A stretch of 64,000 nt of DNA, taken from the NCBI RefSeq assembly GCF_000429845.1, contig NZ_AUCQ01000023.1, positions 25,044 through 89,043 on the forward strand, written 5' to 3'. Below are positions 16,311 through 25,688 of the stretch, in pieces. The notes below the pieces were generated by a model that worked only from the letters and a program-made list of their open reading frames with translations, searched no databases and had not been told where the DNA came from. Position 1 is the first letter of the stretch. Each line of letters begins with the position of its first letter. The translations under genes were made by a program, and so were the position numbers. This DNA is from Comamonas composti DSM 21721 (GTDB lineage: Bacteria; Pseudomonadota; Gammaproteobacteria; Burkholderiales; Burkholderiaceae_C).

Positions 16311-18790
16311 GCTCCCCCTTGTACCTCGGCTGCCTGGGCGGCCTTTTGCACTGCCTGCTGCCAGTTGGCCAAGGCTCCTTGGCCCTGCTGCTGAGCCTGC
16401 AGACACTGGGCAAACTGGTCACGCGGCAGGCCTGGCGCGCACAAAAAGCCCTGAAAGTAATGAGCCTGCATGCCCTTTATGGCCGAGAGCTGCTCGACAG
16501 TCTCCACACCTTCGGCCACGATTTCCAACCCCAGGGACAAGCCCATTTTGGTAATCGCCCCAACAATGGCCCTGTCCCCGTCATCATGAGGCAGCCCACG
16601 TACAAAGCTCTGATCAATCTTGATCTTGGAGATTGGCAGCTTCTTCAGATATGCCAGACTGGAGTAGCCGGTGCCGAAGTCATCAATCACCAAGCCAACG
16701 CCCAACTCGGCTATCTGACAGACACGCAGCGCCATTTCCTGAGCTTCCTGCAGCAAAATGCTTTCCGTGAGCTCAAGCTCAAGAAGCTGGGGGTCGAGTT
16801 CATAGCGCCTCAACAACTCGGTCAAACGCTGCACAAAGCCTGATTGACGAAACTCCAGAGCAGAGACATTCACCGAAACCTTGATGTCCATGGCCTGCGC
16901 CTGCCAGCGCGCAGCCTCGCTGACGGCCTGCTCCAGAACCCAGGCCCCCAGGGCAACAATGTAGCCAGACTCCTCCGCCAAAGGAATGAAGACACTGGGC
17001 GAGACTGCCCCAAACTCGGGATCGTTCCAGCGCAGCAAGGCTTCGGCGGCGACGATGCGATCGCTGCCTATGTGCACCTGAGGCTGGAAGTACACCTGCA
17101 TGCGCCGGTTCTCCAAGGCCTGACGCATCGCATGTTCAAGTTTCATGCGCGACAACAGGCCGGTGCTCATTTGTGGCTGGTAAAAACAGAAGTCACCGCG
17201 CCCACGCTCCTTGACGCGATACATGGCCGTATCCGCCAATCGGATCAATTCATCCAAAGCCATGCCATCTCCTGGATACTGGGCAACGCCGATACTGCAT
17301 TGCACGGAAAAGCCCAGGCCATCCAGCAGAAAAGGCCGCTCCATGGCTTGCAGAATGCGCCTGGCCACATTGGCTGCAAAATCTTCGTTGCAGGCCTGCA
17401 GATAGAGAACGAATTCATCGCCCCCAAGCCGGCACAACATGTCCACGGGCCTCAGGCAGTCGCGAATGCGCTGGGCCACCAGTCTCAGCACGCGGTCGCC
17501 AAACTGATGGCCCAGCGAGTCATTGATGATCTTGAAGCGGTCCAGATCGATAAAGAGGATGCAAAAAGACTCCTCCCTGATCCTCGCATCACCTATCACC
17601 ATCTCCACATGGCGCGTAAAACTGAGTCTGTTGGGCAGACCCGTGAGTGCATCGCTGTAAGCCAGTTGTTCTATGCGCTGCTGAGCTTGGCGCTGCTGGG
17701 TCAGATCACGCATGAAACCAATGCTTTGCACGATCTCGCCCTGGGTACTGCGTAGCGGCACCCAGGACAGGCGTACCGCGCAGCGCCCTCCCCCGAACTG
17801 GCGCAGCCACAGGTCCCCCTCCCAAAAACCGCCCTTTTGCCATAGCAAAGTGGCATGCACATCCAGCGCCTGAGTCTGAGCAGCACCACGCTCGAACAGT
17901 TCGACCACCGCCATGCCGAAGGCACCCAGCCCTCCCAGAAGCCTGTCGCAAGCGGGGTTGGTACGAACCACGATCTGTTTGTGATCCGCGATAAAGATGC
18001 CATCCAGGCTGGACTCGAATACGCGAGCCGCAAGCGCAAGCCCGGCCTGGGTCTGAGCCTCTGCAGTAATGTCTCGAAACGAATGTATGCGCCCTATGGG
18101 CAAGCCGCGCCTGAACTGGGGGACACTGCGTCGCTCAAGCACCGTACCATCGCGCAACTCAAAGACATCACAGGCCTGGAGCATAGGGGCCATCGCAAGC
18201 TCGGTGAGTTGCCTGACATAGGCGTCCGGATCACGGACCTGGGCAACAAGATGCGACAAGATCGCAGCGTCATTGCGCTTGAGCAACAAGGTTTCGGGAA
18301 TATGCCACAGGCTTGCAAAGCGGTGATTGAAGGCTCGGATGCGTCCCTCCTGATCACAGGCCAGAATGCCATCGGCTGTCGATTCCAGCGTGGCCCGCAG
18401 CTCGCCCAGAAGTTGCTCGAACTCCGCTTCCTGACGCACCTGTTCACGCCTGTCCAGCATGCTGACCATGAGCAGCGAAGCCTCATTGCCCAGCGTCCTC
18501 ACGCGCATCTCCACTGCGGCCAGCTGTCCTTCAGCGCGCTTGATTTCGGTAACGAACTGAGCCCCATCAGCCCAGTTGCCGGGGTCGGCCCAAAACGCAT
18601 GCAATTGAGGCGTTGCGGCAAGCTCATGCACACAAAGTCCCAAAGCCGCCCTGGGCGAATAACCGGTCAAAACCTCACTGCCTTGATTGGCATGCAGGAC
18701 TTTGAGGCTTTGCGCATCCAGCAACCACAGCGCCTCCTGCAAGGCATCAAGCAAGTCAGGCCAGGCTTTGTCCAGAGCCGCCTTGGTCAC
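16274..18790 (-). CDS. PAS-GGDEF-EAL cyclic-di-GMP signalling protein
   Basis: An 838-residue cytoplasmic protein. Three PAS-like regions cover about residues 10-120, 125-255 and 260-385 (DALQEALWLLDAQSLKVLHA; ESTADGILACDQEGRIRAFN; ESSLDGIFIADHKQIVVRTN). The diguanylate cyclase domain has an intact active site (RLGGDEFVLYL) and begins YSDALTGLPNR. The phosphodiesterase domain has EALLRW, LELTESILL, DDFGTGYSSL and IKIDQSFV, so it too looks catalytically complete. No transmembrane segment is seen. It overlaps the HD-GYP gene upstream by four bases, so the two c-di-GMP proteins form an operon. Confidence 0.93.
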   Translation of the reverse strand: MTKAALDKAWPDLLDALQEALWLLDAQSLKVLHANQGSEVLTGYSPRAALGLCVHELAATPQLHAFWADPGNWADGAQFVTEIKRAEGQLAAVEMRVRTLGNEASLLMVSMLDRREQVRQEAEFEQLLGELRATLESTADGILACDQEGRIRAFNHRFASLWHIPETLLLKRNDAAILSHLVAQVRDPDAYVRQLTELAMAPMLQACDVFELRDGTVLERRSVPQFRRGLPIGRIHSFRDITAEAQTQAGLALAARVFESSLDGIFIADHKQIVVRTNPACDRLLGGLGAFGMAVVELFERGAAQTQALDVHATLLWQKGGFWEGDLWLRQFGGGRCAVRLSWVPLRSTQGEIVQSIGFMRDLTQQRQAQQRIEQLAYSDALTGLPNRLSFTRHVEMVIGDARIREESFCILFIDLDRFKIINDSLGHQFGDRVLRLVAQRIRDCLRPVDMLCRLGGDEFVLYLQACNEDFAANVARRILQAMERPFLLDGLGFSVQCSIGVAQYPGDGMALDELIRLADTAMYRVKERGRGDFCFYQPQMSTGLLSRMKLEHAMRQALENRRMQVYFQPQVHIGSDRIVAAEALLRWNDPEFGAVSPSVFIPLAEESGYIVALGAWVLEQAVSEAARWQAQAMDIKVSVNVSALEFRQSGFVQRLTELLRRYELDPQLLELELTESILLQEAQEMALRVCQIAELGVGLVIDDFGTGYSSLAYLKKLPISKIKIDQSFVRGLPHDDGDRAIVGAITKMGLSLGLEIVAEGVETVEQLSAIKGMQAHYFQGFLCAPGLPRDQFAQCLQAQQQGQGALANWQQAVQKAAQAAEVQGGAQPSETKPFQSM

Positions 18791-20130
18791 GATCGGGCCT
18801 TTGACATATCGAGCTTTGCGGCTCTCTCAAAGTAGTAGCAAACATGCCGCCTGGGTGACAAATAATCAAGCACCTCGCACGGCACTTGCCCGGGTGCCAA
18901 TCCTCTTCTGATACACAGTCCTGTGCCTTGTTCAAGGTCCAATAGGAGCGCATCCTCCACAGGCCTCTGCGTCTGATACAGCATGACCACAGGCTTCAGC
19001 GGTTTTTGCACATTGACCGACATCACCATGGCCTGGCTTCCATCACTGAGCTCGACCAGAGATCCTGGCGGGAAAACCCCCATCATCTGGATGAATGCTG
19101 TCAGCACCGGTGCAGCAAACCTGTGCTTATGACTGCTGAACAATTGAGCCAATACTTCGTGAGGTGTTTGCAGAGCAACAGCCGCATGTCCTGGATTGCA
19201 CAAGCGCTCATAGCTGTCGACCAGGGCCAGGATCTGGCCCATCAGATCCATATCCTCTTCCAGCAGATGCAAAGGAAAGCCCGAGCCATCAGCCCACTCA
19301 TGATGCTGAGCTATGGCTGTAGCCACCTGTGCCGAGAGCCCCAGGCGCATGGCGATGCTCACCGACTCCCCGACATGCCCTTGATAGCGCTTGCGCTGCT
19401 CCTCACTGACTAGCGACTGTGCTACCGCCAAGCCGTGCAGATGGCTCGCACCCACAGCTAGCTTTCCCGCATCATGCAGCAAGGCCGCAAGCCCCAACTC
19501 ACTTAGTTGAACCTCGGTCAAGCCCATGGACCGACCCAGCAGCATGCTGAGCACGGCCACATTCACGACATGCGCATTCTGACCATACCCGACCGCATCA
19601 GACAGCAAATGAATTGAAAGCTCGTGTTCCCCCAACAACTCTGCCAGACATTCCTGGATCAAAGCTTCACATGGCTGCCTAGCCTCTTGATCTCCTCTGG
19701 CCAGCATCTGAGCCAGACCTTCATAGACCAGCTCTATTTCCTCGAAACGTGCATCGAAATAGGCAATACGGCTACGCCACTGGCGTACATCAAGACCTTT
19801 GCGAGCAGCATTCCGACCATGCTCTGAACCGCTGCCGCCCGCCCCCTCGGACAAGCTGCGTTGTGCCTCAGGTGATGCATCATTGCTGAAAGTGGCCCTC
19901 CCGGCCTGTCGCCCCCGCCCAAACAGCTGTGGCCAGTTATCGCTTTTGCCGGGAATGCAGCGCACGGATTGCAGGCCAAGAGATCTCAAAGTCTCCAGTT
20001 GAGCCTGGCTTGCGATCTTGAAGCTATTGGCAGGGAAAGGATGGTTCATCCAACCCACATCCAGTTGGATGAACATGCCCAGACGCAGGTCTTGGATATC
20101 GAGAAGAACGGAGTTGTTTACTCGCGGCAC
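18787..20130 (-). CDS. HD-GYP domain phosphodiesterase (DUF3391 N-terminus)
   Basis: A 447-residue protein. The N-terminal 65 residues match the DUF3391 domain (LRLGMFIQLDVGWMNHPF). The HD-GYP domain shows LLHDAGKLAVG for the HD pair and HHEWADGSGFP in place of the usual HHExxDGxGYP, with phenylalanine replacing tyrosine. The metal ligands seem intact. A C-terminal segment (PPGSLVELSDGSQAMVM) follows, as in the common c-di-GMP phosphodiesterases of this kind. It probably lowers c-di-GMP. The downstream PAS-GGDEF-EAL gene overlaps by four bases. Confidence 0.9.
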   Translation of the reverse strand: MPRVNNSVLLDIQDLRLGMFIQLDVGWMNHPFPANSFKIASQAQLETLRSLGLQSVRCIPGKSDNWPQLFGRGRQAGRATFSNDASPEAQRSLSEGAGGSGSEHGRNAARKGLDVRQWRSRIAYFDARFEEIELVYEGLAQMLARGDQEARQPCEALIQECLAELLGEHELSIHLLSDAVGYGQNAHVVNVAVLSMLLGRSMGLTEVQLSELGLAALLHDAGKLAVGASHLHGLAVAQSLVSEEQRKRYQGHVGESVSIAMRLGLSAQVATAIAQHHEWADGSGFPLHLLEEDMDLMGQILALVDSYERLCNPGHAAVALQTPHEVLAQLFSSHKHRFAAPVLTAFIQMMGVFPPGSLVELSDGSQAMVMSVNVQKPLKPVVMLYQTQRPVEDALLLDLEQGTGLCIRRGLAPGQVPCEVLDYLSPRRHVCYYFERAAKLDMSKARS

Positions 20131-20397
20131 AGGCCAGGACGGATTGAGGGTTTGGCATTTCGGCCAAAGAAGCCTGCATTATCCCCAGTTCCTGACACTT
20201 TTTTGCAAAGGAGCGACCCGCAGATAGTCACGTCAACCCTAGGTCCAGCAACATTCCTTGATTCGTCTTCAGCCAGCAGGAAGAGCGAACATACGCTTCA
20301 ACACCTGATGCAAAAGCCCCATGCCAGGCTTTTCTCTGACCAGTGCAAAGCACCATTGAACACAGGAAAAACCTTTTCTTTCAAGATCAGAAGTGCT

Positions 20398-21108
20398 TCA
20401 GCGGCACCACAGGCTGGGTGTGTAGATCAGGTCCATCCACAAGGCCCAGACCGCCACAGCGACCAGCATGAGGCCCGCCAAGCGCGTTCCCCACTCGGCC
20501 CTGGCACCATTCATCCGATCCCGGCTCCAGCGCCACAGCAAAGGAGCTGAAATCAGCCAGAGAGCACTGCCCAAACCGAAGGCGGTCATGACCAAGGCGC
20601 CTTGCACAGCGCCACCGCTGAGGGCCGCCACGAGTACCGCCGAATACAAAAGCCCGCAAGGCATTAGAGCCCAGGCATAGCCAGCAACCGCCAGGCCTGC
20701 AGGCGCCTTGAGCATGGGCTGCACCTTCTGCCAAGCGGCCCGCCCTGCAGATTCCAGCCAAGCCGGCTGGCGCGCCTGAACCAGCATGGCAAGCCCCCAG
20801 GCCATGACGAGCACATGCATCAGGGTCCACAAAGGCTGCAAGGCCGTGGTCTGACTGGTCAGCCAAGACAGGCTTTCCATTGCCATGGCGGAAACGCCCC
20901 CCAGACTTGCATAGCCGGCAAGACGCCCACTATGGAACAGGGCTTGCCGAAACCACATGCGGCTTGCCTGACCAGGCAAGGTTACAACGGCCTCCTTGGG
21001 CAGCCCTCCCGAAGCGACTATCGAGCATGGCGCCGCACACATGGCCAGGCAATGGGGGCCGCCGACCAACCCCATGATCAGGGCCGTGCCCAACAAGGAA
21101 AGCAACAT
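20398..21108 (-). CDS. TauE/SafE (UreH/DsbD-like) membrane protein beside hemN
   Basis: A 236-residue membrane protein with about six hydrophobic segments. The N-terminal GLVGGPHCLAMCAAPCS carries cysteines and a GGPHC motif typical of the short TauE/SafE proteins that accompany cbb3 oxidase, hemN and fnr genes in beta-proteobacteria. Cysteines near its start and in ALMPCGLLYSA suggest metal handling, perhaps copper for oxidase assembly; this is inference. It is 11 bases downstream of hemN and probably cotranscribed. Confidence 0.8.
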   Translation of the reverse strand: MLLSLLGTALIMGLVGGPHCLAMCAAPCSIVASGGLPKEAVVTLPGQASRMWFRQALFHSGRLAGYASLGGVSAMAMESLSWLTSQTTALQPLWTLMHVLVMAWGLAMLVQARQPAWLESAGRAAWQKVQPMLKAPAGLAVAGYAWALMPCGLLYSAVLVAALSGGAVQGALVMTAFGLGSALWLISAPLLWRWSRDRMNGARAEWGTRLAGLMLVAVAVWALWMDLIYTPSLWCR

Positions 21109-21119
21109 GACTGACGCAA

Positions 21120-22502
21120 CTAAATGATCCGAGAAAAGCGCGCCCTGTTTTGATCTGCCTGAAAGTAACGATCAAACACCATGGCTACAGCGCGCACGAA
21201 AAACCACCCCAAGGCCGTAACCTTAAAGCCTTCTTCGTTGATCTGCAGCAACCCCTGGCTTTCAAGATTTTTCAGAGCCTCCATCTCGGAAGGAAAGTAC
21301 TCTCGGAAATTCAGCAGCCAGGCCTGCTCCATGGGCTCGAACAGAATCGCCCCCTGGCACATCAGTCCCATGATCACGGCTCGGCGCACCATGTCGTCGC
21401 GAGACAAGGCCAAACCTCGCACCACGGGCAGTTGCCCTGCGTCAATGGCGTCGTAATACTCCTCAAGGGTCTTTGCATTTTGGCTATAGCTCGCACCAAC
21501 CTTGCCTATGGCCGAGACGCCAAGCGCGATCAGGTCACAGTCAGGCTGGGTACTGTAGCCCTGAAAATTGCGATGCAGCCGCCCCTGACGCTTGGCAACG
21601 GCAAGAGCATCGTCAGGCAAGGCGAAATGATCCATGCCGACATACACATAGCCGGCCTGCATGAACGCCTCAATGGAGCGCGACAGCATGGACAGTTTGG
21701 CCTCGCCACTTGGCAAGTCGGCGTCGGCGATGCGCCGCTGTGGCTTGAAGCGCTGCGGCAGGTGTGCGTAGGCATACAGAGCGATGCGGTCCGGCTTCAG
21801 TTCATTCACCTTGGCCAGGGTGCGCTCGAAGGACTCAGGAGTTTGTTTGGGCAAACCGTAGATCAGGTCCACGTTGATCGACGCAAACCCCAGCTGGCGT
21901 GCCGTGGACACCAAAGAGAAGACCTGCTCCGCCGGCTGCACGCGATGCACTGCAACCTGCACCTGTTCCTCGAAATCCTGAACACCGAAGCTCAAGCGGT
22001 TAAAGCCCAGCTCTTTGAGTACAGCCAGGCGCTCATCGGTCACGGTACGCGGATCGACCTCGATCGAATATTCGCCACCAGGCTCCAGCTTGAAATGCTC
22101 GTGCAGCAACATTTTGAGGCTGCGCAACTCGTCATCCGACAAAAACGTGGGAGTCCCTCCACCCAAATGCAATTGACTTACAAGCTGCCCCTTTCCGCAG
22201 TGGGCAGTATGCAATGCCAGCTCCTTCTCTAGGTAGCGCAAATAAACTGCGGCGCGGTCATGGTGTTTTGTGACTATTTTGTTACAAGCACAGTAATAGC
22301 AAAGAGACTCGCAAAATGGCACATGCACGTACAACGACAAGGGCGTAGCCCGCGCGGCCGCACTGGCTTTGCGCTGCTGCAATGCCAGAACATAGTCCTT
22401 GGCGCCAAAAGCCTCCACAAATCTATCGGCCGTCGGGAACGATGTATATCGGGGTCCTGGGACATCGAAGCGCTTCAATAGCTCAGGGGTGACTGCTGTC
22501 AT
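21120..22502 (-). CDS. hemN: Oxygen-independent coproporphyrinogen III dehydrogenase HemN
   Basis: A 460-residue radical SAM enzyme that converts coproporphyrinogen III to protoporphyrinogen IX without oxygen. The iron-sulfur motif is CESLCYYCACNK (CxxxCxxC). The N-terminal GPRYTSFPTA, HLGGGTPTFL, and GIEVDPR-like EYSIEVDPRTVT are standard. Length fits HemN and not the shorter HemW. It is divergent from fnr with a perfect FNR box in the gap, in keeping with anaerobic induction. Confidence 0.95.
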   Translation of the reverse strand: MTAVTPELLKRFDVPGPRYTSFPTADRFVEAFGAKDYVLALQQRKASAAARATPLSLYVHVPFCESLCYYCACNKIVTKHHDRAAVYLRYLEKELALHTAHCGKGQLVSQLHLGGGTPTFLSDDELRSLKMLLHEHFKLEPGGEYSIEVDPRTVTDERLAVLKELGFNRLSFGVQDFEEQVQVAVHRVQPAEQVFSLVSTARQLGFASINVDLIYGLPKQTPESFERTLAKVNELKPDRIALYAYAHLPQRFKPQRRIADADLPSGEAKLSMLSRSIEAFMQAGYVYVGMDHFALPDDALAVAKRQGRLHRNFQGYSTQPDCDLIALGVSAIGKVGASYSQNAKTLEEYYDAIDAGQLPVVRGLALSRDDMVRRAVIMGLMCQGAILFEPMEQAWLLNFREYFPSEMEALKNLESQGLLQINEEGFKVTALGWFFVRAVAMVFDRYFQADQNRARFSRII

Positions 22503-22553
22503 GTATTTTTTCCTCTATTGGACACAATGTGCCCGAGACCCCCATCCACTGCC

Positions 22554-22567
22554 TTGATTCACATCAA
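22554..22567. promoter_or_regulatory. FNR-binding site between hemN and fnr
   Basis: TTGATTCACATCAA matches the consensus TTGAT-N4-ATCAA exactly. It lies 52 bases from the hemN start and about 104 bases from the fnr start, so it could activate hemN and control fnr itself. Occupancy is inferred. Confidence 0.85.
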
Positions 22568-22670
22568 AAATCAGGCTATCGTCACCTGCGACAATTTGAC
22601 TCATTTATTCAATTACTTTTCATCTGCTCACCTGCACGATAAAAACTGCGCGTACTGCTGATTTCTGCCC

Positions 22671-23393
22671 ATGATTCTCCAAACCATCAAAGCCTCTTGT
22701 TCCACCTGCAATCTGCGCGAGCTGTGCTTGCCCGTGGGCCTGGATGCCGAGCAAATGCAGCGCATCGACGACATCGTGGCCACCAGGCGCAAGATCAAAC
22801 GTGGAGGTCTTCTGTTTCGCAACGGCGAGGCCTTTACCTCGCTCTATGCAATTCGTACAGGCTTTTTCAAGACCTGCGTCGCTACCGAGGATGGCCGCGA
22901 TCAGGTCACGGGCTTTCAGATGGCCGGCGAAATCATTGGACTAGACGGCATCGTCAATGAACACCACACCTGCGATGCTGTGGCTCTCGAAGACGCTGAA
23001 GTCTGCGTCATGCCTTTCGACAAGCTTGAACAGTTGTCACGTGAAGTCACGGCCTTGCAAAACCATGTGCACAAGGTCATGAGCCGCGAGATCGTGCGCG
23101 AGCACGGCGTCATGCTGCTCTTGGGCAGCATGCGTGCCGAAGAGCGCCTTGCAGCCTTTGTGCTGAATCTTGTCCAGCGCCTGCATGCTCGCGGCTTTTC
23201 CAAGTCGGAACTGGTGCTGCGCATGACGCGCGAGGAGATCGGCAGCTACCTGGGTCTCAAGCTCGAGACCGTAAGCCGCACCTTCTCCAAGTTTGCCGAG
23301 GAAGGGCTTATCGAGGTCAAGCAGCGCCATTTGCGCATTCTGGATACCGATGGACTCAAGTCCATAGTCAACGGCCAGCACTGCCAGGCGTGA
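22671..23393 (+). CDS. fnr: FNR-type oxygen-sensing transcription regulator
   Basis: A 240-residue Crp/Fnr protein. Cysteines 10, 13, 19 and 101 match the four ligands of the oxygen-labile 4Fe-4S cluster. The cyclic-nucleotide-like domain spans about residues 20-140, followed by the dimer helix. The winged helix has the recognition sequence LETVSRTF, with the ExxSR residues that read the FNR box. The ATG at 22671 is used. A consensus FNR box lies in the upstream region shared with hemN. It should switch the cell to low-oxygen metabolism. Confidence 0.95.
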   Translation: MILQTIKASCSTCNLRELCLPVGLDAEQMQRIDDIVATRRKIKRGGLLFRNGEAFTSLYAIRTGFFKTCVATEDGRDQVTGFQMAGEIIGLDGIVNEHHTCDAVALEDAEVCVMPFDKLEQLSREVTALQNHVHKVMSREIVREHGVMLLLGSMRAEERLAAFVLNLVQRLHARGFSKSELVLRMTREEIGSYLGLKLETVSRTFSKFAEEGLIEVKQRHLRILDTDGLKSIVNGQHCQA

Positions 23394-23495
23394 ACTGAAC
23401 CGGCATGCGGCAGGGCAGCACCTATCAAAAGGAGTGCTTTCCTGCGCCACCCCTTGGTGGTTAAGGCAGTAGCTCCTGCCTCGCAGACCCCAGCG

Positions 23496-23741
23496 TCAGC
23501 GCCTTATCTCCTGCAGCACCGGAAGGCTCAAGCTCCCCAGCCAGTTGGTCATCAGACTGGAGAGTGCCGTCATGAGCCAGAAGACAAAGAAAGCCAGTGT
23601 ATATGCACCCTGGCGTGACCACCCCATATCCGCCACCCAGTGCAAATCCAGCGGATCAACAAAGGCAAAGACCAGCATTTCCATGACTGCCGCAGTCAGA
23701 AAGGCCGGCCAGACAATCCACATCCAGCGTTGAGCCAACAT
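23496..23741 (-). CDS. Small two-helix membrane protein, unknown function
   Basis: An 81-residue protein starting MLAQRW, with two hydrophobic segments (about residues 6-25 and 43-65). The start at 23741 is supported by a good aggag ribosome site; a frame extension to 23777 is less likely. I do not recognise a named family. It is convergent with fnr and stands alone before the tRNA-Gly gene. Confidence 0.65.
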   Translation of the reverse strand: MLAQRWMWIVWPAFLTAAVMEMLVFAFVDPLDLHWVADMGWSRQGAYTLAFFVFWLMTALSSLMTNWLGSLSLPVLQEIRR

Positions 23742-23936
23742 AGGAGATCTCCTGGTGTTGTTGCGGTGATAAATCATTGTCCCGCGCTGCTATGCCTGGG
23801 GACCCTACGGAAAACCCGCGCTCAAACGGGGCCGCCCGGAAAATCTTCCGCACTTTGTTCGATGAAGAAAATCCTGAGATACAATAGCAGTCTGTTCTGT
23901 GAACTTTAGTGCTTCACAAAAACGCAGAACAGACAT

Positions 23937-24012
23937 GCGGGAATAGCTCAGTTGGTAGAGCGCAACCTTGCCAAGGTTGAGGTCGACGGTTCGAGACCGT
24001 TTTCCCGCTCCA
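23937..24012 (+). tRNA. tRNA-Gly (anticodon GCC)
   Basis: A 76-base cloverleaf. The acceptor stem gcgggaa pairs with ttcccgc; the anticodon loop is ttgccaa; the T loop is ttcgaga; CCA is encoded. Confidence 0.97.
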
Positions 24013-24020
24013 GTTTCAAA

Positions 24021-24045
24021 AGGGAAGCCAGGGCTTCCCTTTTTT
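24021..24045 (+). terminator. Terminator after tRNA-Gly
   Basis: Stem agggaagc / gcttccct with a four-base loop, followed by a T run. Confidence 0.85.
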
Positions 24046-24109
24046 ATTGCTGCACAGATCGTTTCAGCGGCTTGCACGATGCATGCAAGTCGCCTAACGT
24101 GAGCGCATG

Positions 24110-24201
24110 GCCCCGATGGTGAAATTGGTAGACACTGCGGACTTAAAATCCGCCGCTTCCGTAACAGGGGCGTGCCGGTTCGATCCCGGCTCGGGGCACC
24201 A
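24110..24201 (+). tRNA. tRNA-Leu (anticodon TAA)
   Basis: A 92-base class II tRNA with a long variable arm. The acceptor stem gccccga is matched at the 3' end by tcggggc; the anticodon loop contains taa in acttaaaat; CCA is encoded at 24199-24201. Confidence 0.95.
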
Positions 24202-24392
24202 ATCCGATCAGACAACTCTGCCACAGACTCAGACAAGCCGCGCTTGCAGGGCCGCGCAGGGCAAACATGAGAGAATCCCAGCTTGGCTTGGGGGCCAGTT
24301 TCGAGTCAGATGTGCTGATTCTGAAATGGCGACTGAACCCAAGCAGTTCGGCCGATCCGGCTGACGCAAGCCCTATCCTCTCACACGAGAAC

Positions 24393-25022
24393 ATGCCACA
24401 TTACAACGCTCCTTTTGAAATCCACGTCCATGGTCAAGTCCTGCTTCGCGCGGATGTCACATACGAGCAGCTGCAGGATGCCTTGAAGCCGTTGTGGAAG
24501 TACGCAGGTGCCCGCTCGCTGGCCGATGGAGCGGGCAGCGCCTACGAGGAAGAGCCCGGCATCCAGTTCGACACCAAGGAGCACTTGCTGCAGATGTGCT
24601 GGAGCGTGAGTGGCGATAATGACTTTCGTCAATCCCTGGACGATATGTGCATGGGCATCAACGAACTCGCCGAACAAGGCGCGGCCATTGAAGTCACTTT
24701 CTACGATACCGAATTTGACGAAGAGGATGAGCCCGAGGAAGCTGAATCTCGCGATGACTTTCTCATGCTGTTCGTAGGCCCGACACCTGCGGCGATCATG
24801 CAAGTTCAGCGTGACCTGCTGGTGCAGGATGTGGTGAACCTGATGGAGCGTCACTTCGATGGATCCGAGCTCGGTGGCGTGGTGCAGGAGATCGACAAGC
24901 TGTTCTCCCAGCGCTTTGATGCCCTGGTGAGCTCGCTTGAACTCGGCAAGCCTCCGCGTGGCCTGGGCGGATCCGGTACGGGCGGTCATGGTGGTGGTCG
25001 CCGTCCTCGCCACCTGCACTAA
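24393..25022 (+). CDS. Conserved acidic hypothetical protein (DUF6806-like)
   Basis: A 209-residue protein starting MPHYNAPF. It has a strongly acidic middle (EFDEEDEPEEAESRDD) and a glycine/arginine/histidine-rich tail (GGSGTGGHGGGRRPRHLH). No signal peptide, no membrane segment. I recall similar proteins in Comamonadaceae described as DUF6806, but the function is unknown. The frame is open to 24267, overlapping sequence just after the tRNA; the start at 24393 gives the conserved-looking N-terminus. It precedes a metallopeptidase gene. Confidence 0.7.
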   Translation: MPHYNAPFEIHVHGQVLLRADVTYEQLQDALKPLWKYAGARSLADGAGSAYEEEPGIQFDTKEHLLQMCWSVSGDNDFRQSLDDMCMGINELAEQGAAIEVTFYDTEFDEEDEPEEAESRDDFLMLFVGPTPAAIMQVQRDLLVQDVVNLMERHFDGSELGGVVQEIDKLFSQRFDALVSSLELGKPPRGLGGSGTGGHGGGRRPRHLH

Positions 25023-25055
25023 TCCTTTGTGCCCGGGCTGATGACCGGGCTGCAC

Positions 25056-25688
25056 ATGGCTTTGCACAGTTCCCCAAAATACAGCGGTGCACTGAACAAC
25101 ACTGCGCCAGGCGGCAAGCCCCCCTGCCATCCGGCCCTGCCCTACCTGTCAGCCTATCCAGCGCCGCTGCGCGAACAAGCCCGTCAATGGCTTCAGCAGG
25201 ACAAGCTTGAGCCCTGGCTGCTGGACAAACACCCCCAGCCCCACGACCTGCGCACCGACAAGGCCTTGTACGGCTATGTCGCCGAGCTCAGAAGCAGGTA
25301 TATGCGCAATGCGGCTCAACTGCAGAAAGTCCTCTACGACAGCAAGCTGCATGTGGTGCACAACGCCCTGGGCCTGCATACACGCAAGGCACAGGTACAC
25401 GGAAGCCGGATCAACACCCGGCACGAGATACGCATCGCTGCCCTGTTCAAGCAGACACCCGAGGCTTTCCTGCGCATGATCGTGGTGCATGAGCTGGCCC
25501 ATCTACGCGAACCCGAGCATGACAAGGCGTTCTACCAGCTTTGCACGCACATGCTGCCCGACTACCACCAGTTGGAGTTCGAGCTGCGCCTCTACCTCAG
25601 CTGGAGCGAACATGCAGGGCGCAGCCTGTGGCAGCCGGATCAGGCTGCGACTGCAGGCTCGGGCACGACAACCGCCGAACAGTCCTGA
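25056..25688 (+). CDS. YgjP-like zinc metallopeptidase (DUF45)
   Basis: About 210 residues. The C-terminal half has the YgjP/DUF45 layout: SRINTRHEIRIAALF followed by the zinc motif HELAHLREPEHDKAFY, where HExxH plus a downstream histidine coordinate zinc. Possible starts are 25029, 25041 and 25056; the choice is uncertain. It probably degrades or processes proteins in the cytoplasm, although the biological role of this family is poorly known. It overlaps the convergent murI gene by 49 bases. Confidence 0.85.
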   Translation: MALHSSPKYSGALNNTAPGGKPPCHPALPYLSAYPAPLREQARQWLQQDKLEPWLLDKHPQPHDLRTDKALYGYVAELRSRYMRNAAQLQKVLYDSKLHVVHNALGLHTRKAQVHGSRINTRHEIRIAALFKQTPEAFLRMIVVHELAHLREPEHDKAFYQLCTHMLPDYHQLEFELRLYLSWSEHAGRSLWQPDQAATAGSGTTTAEQS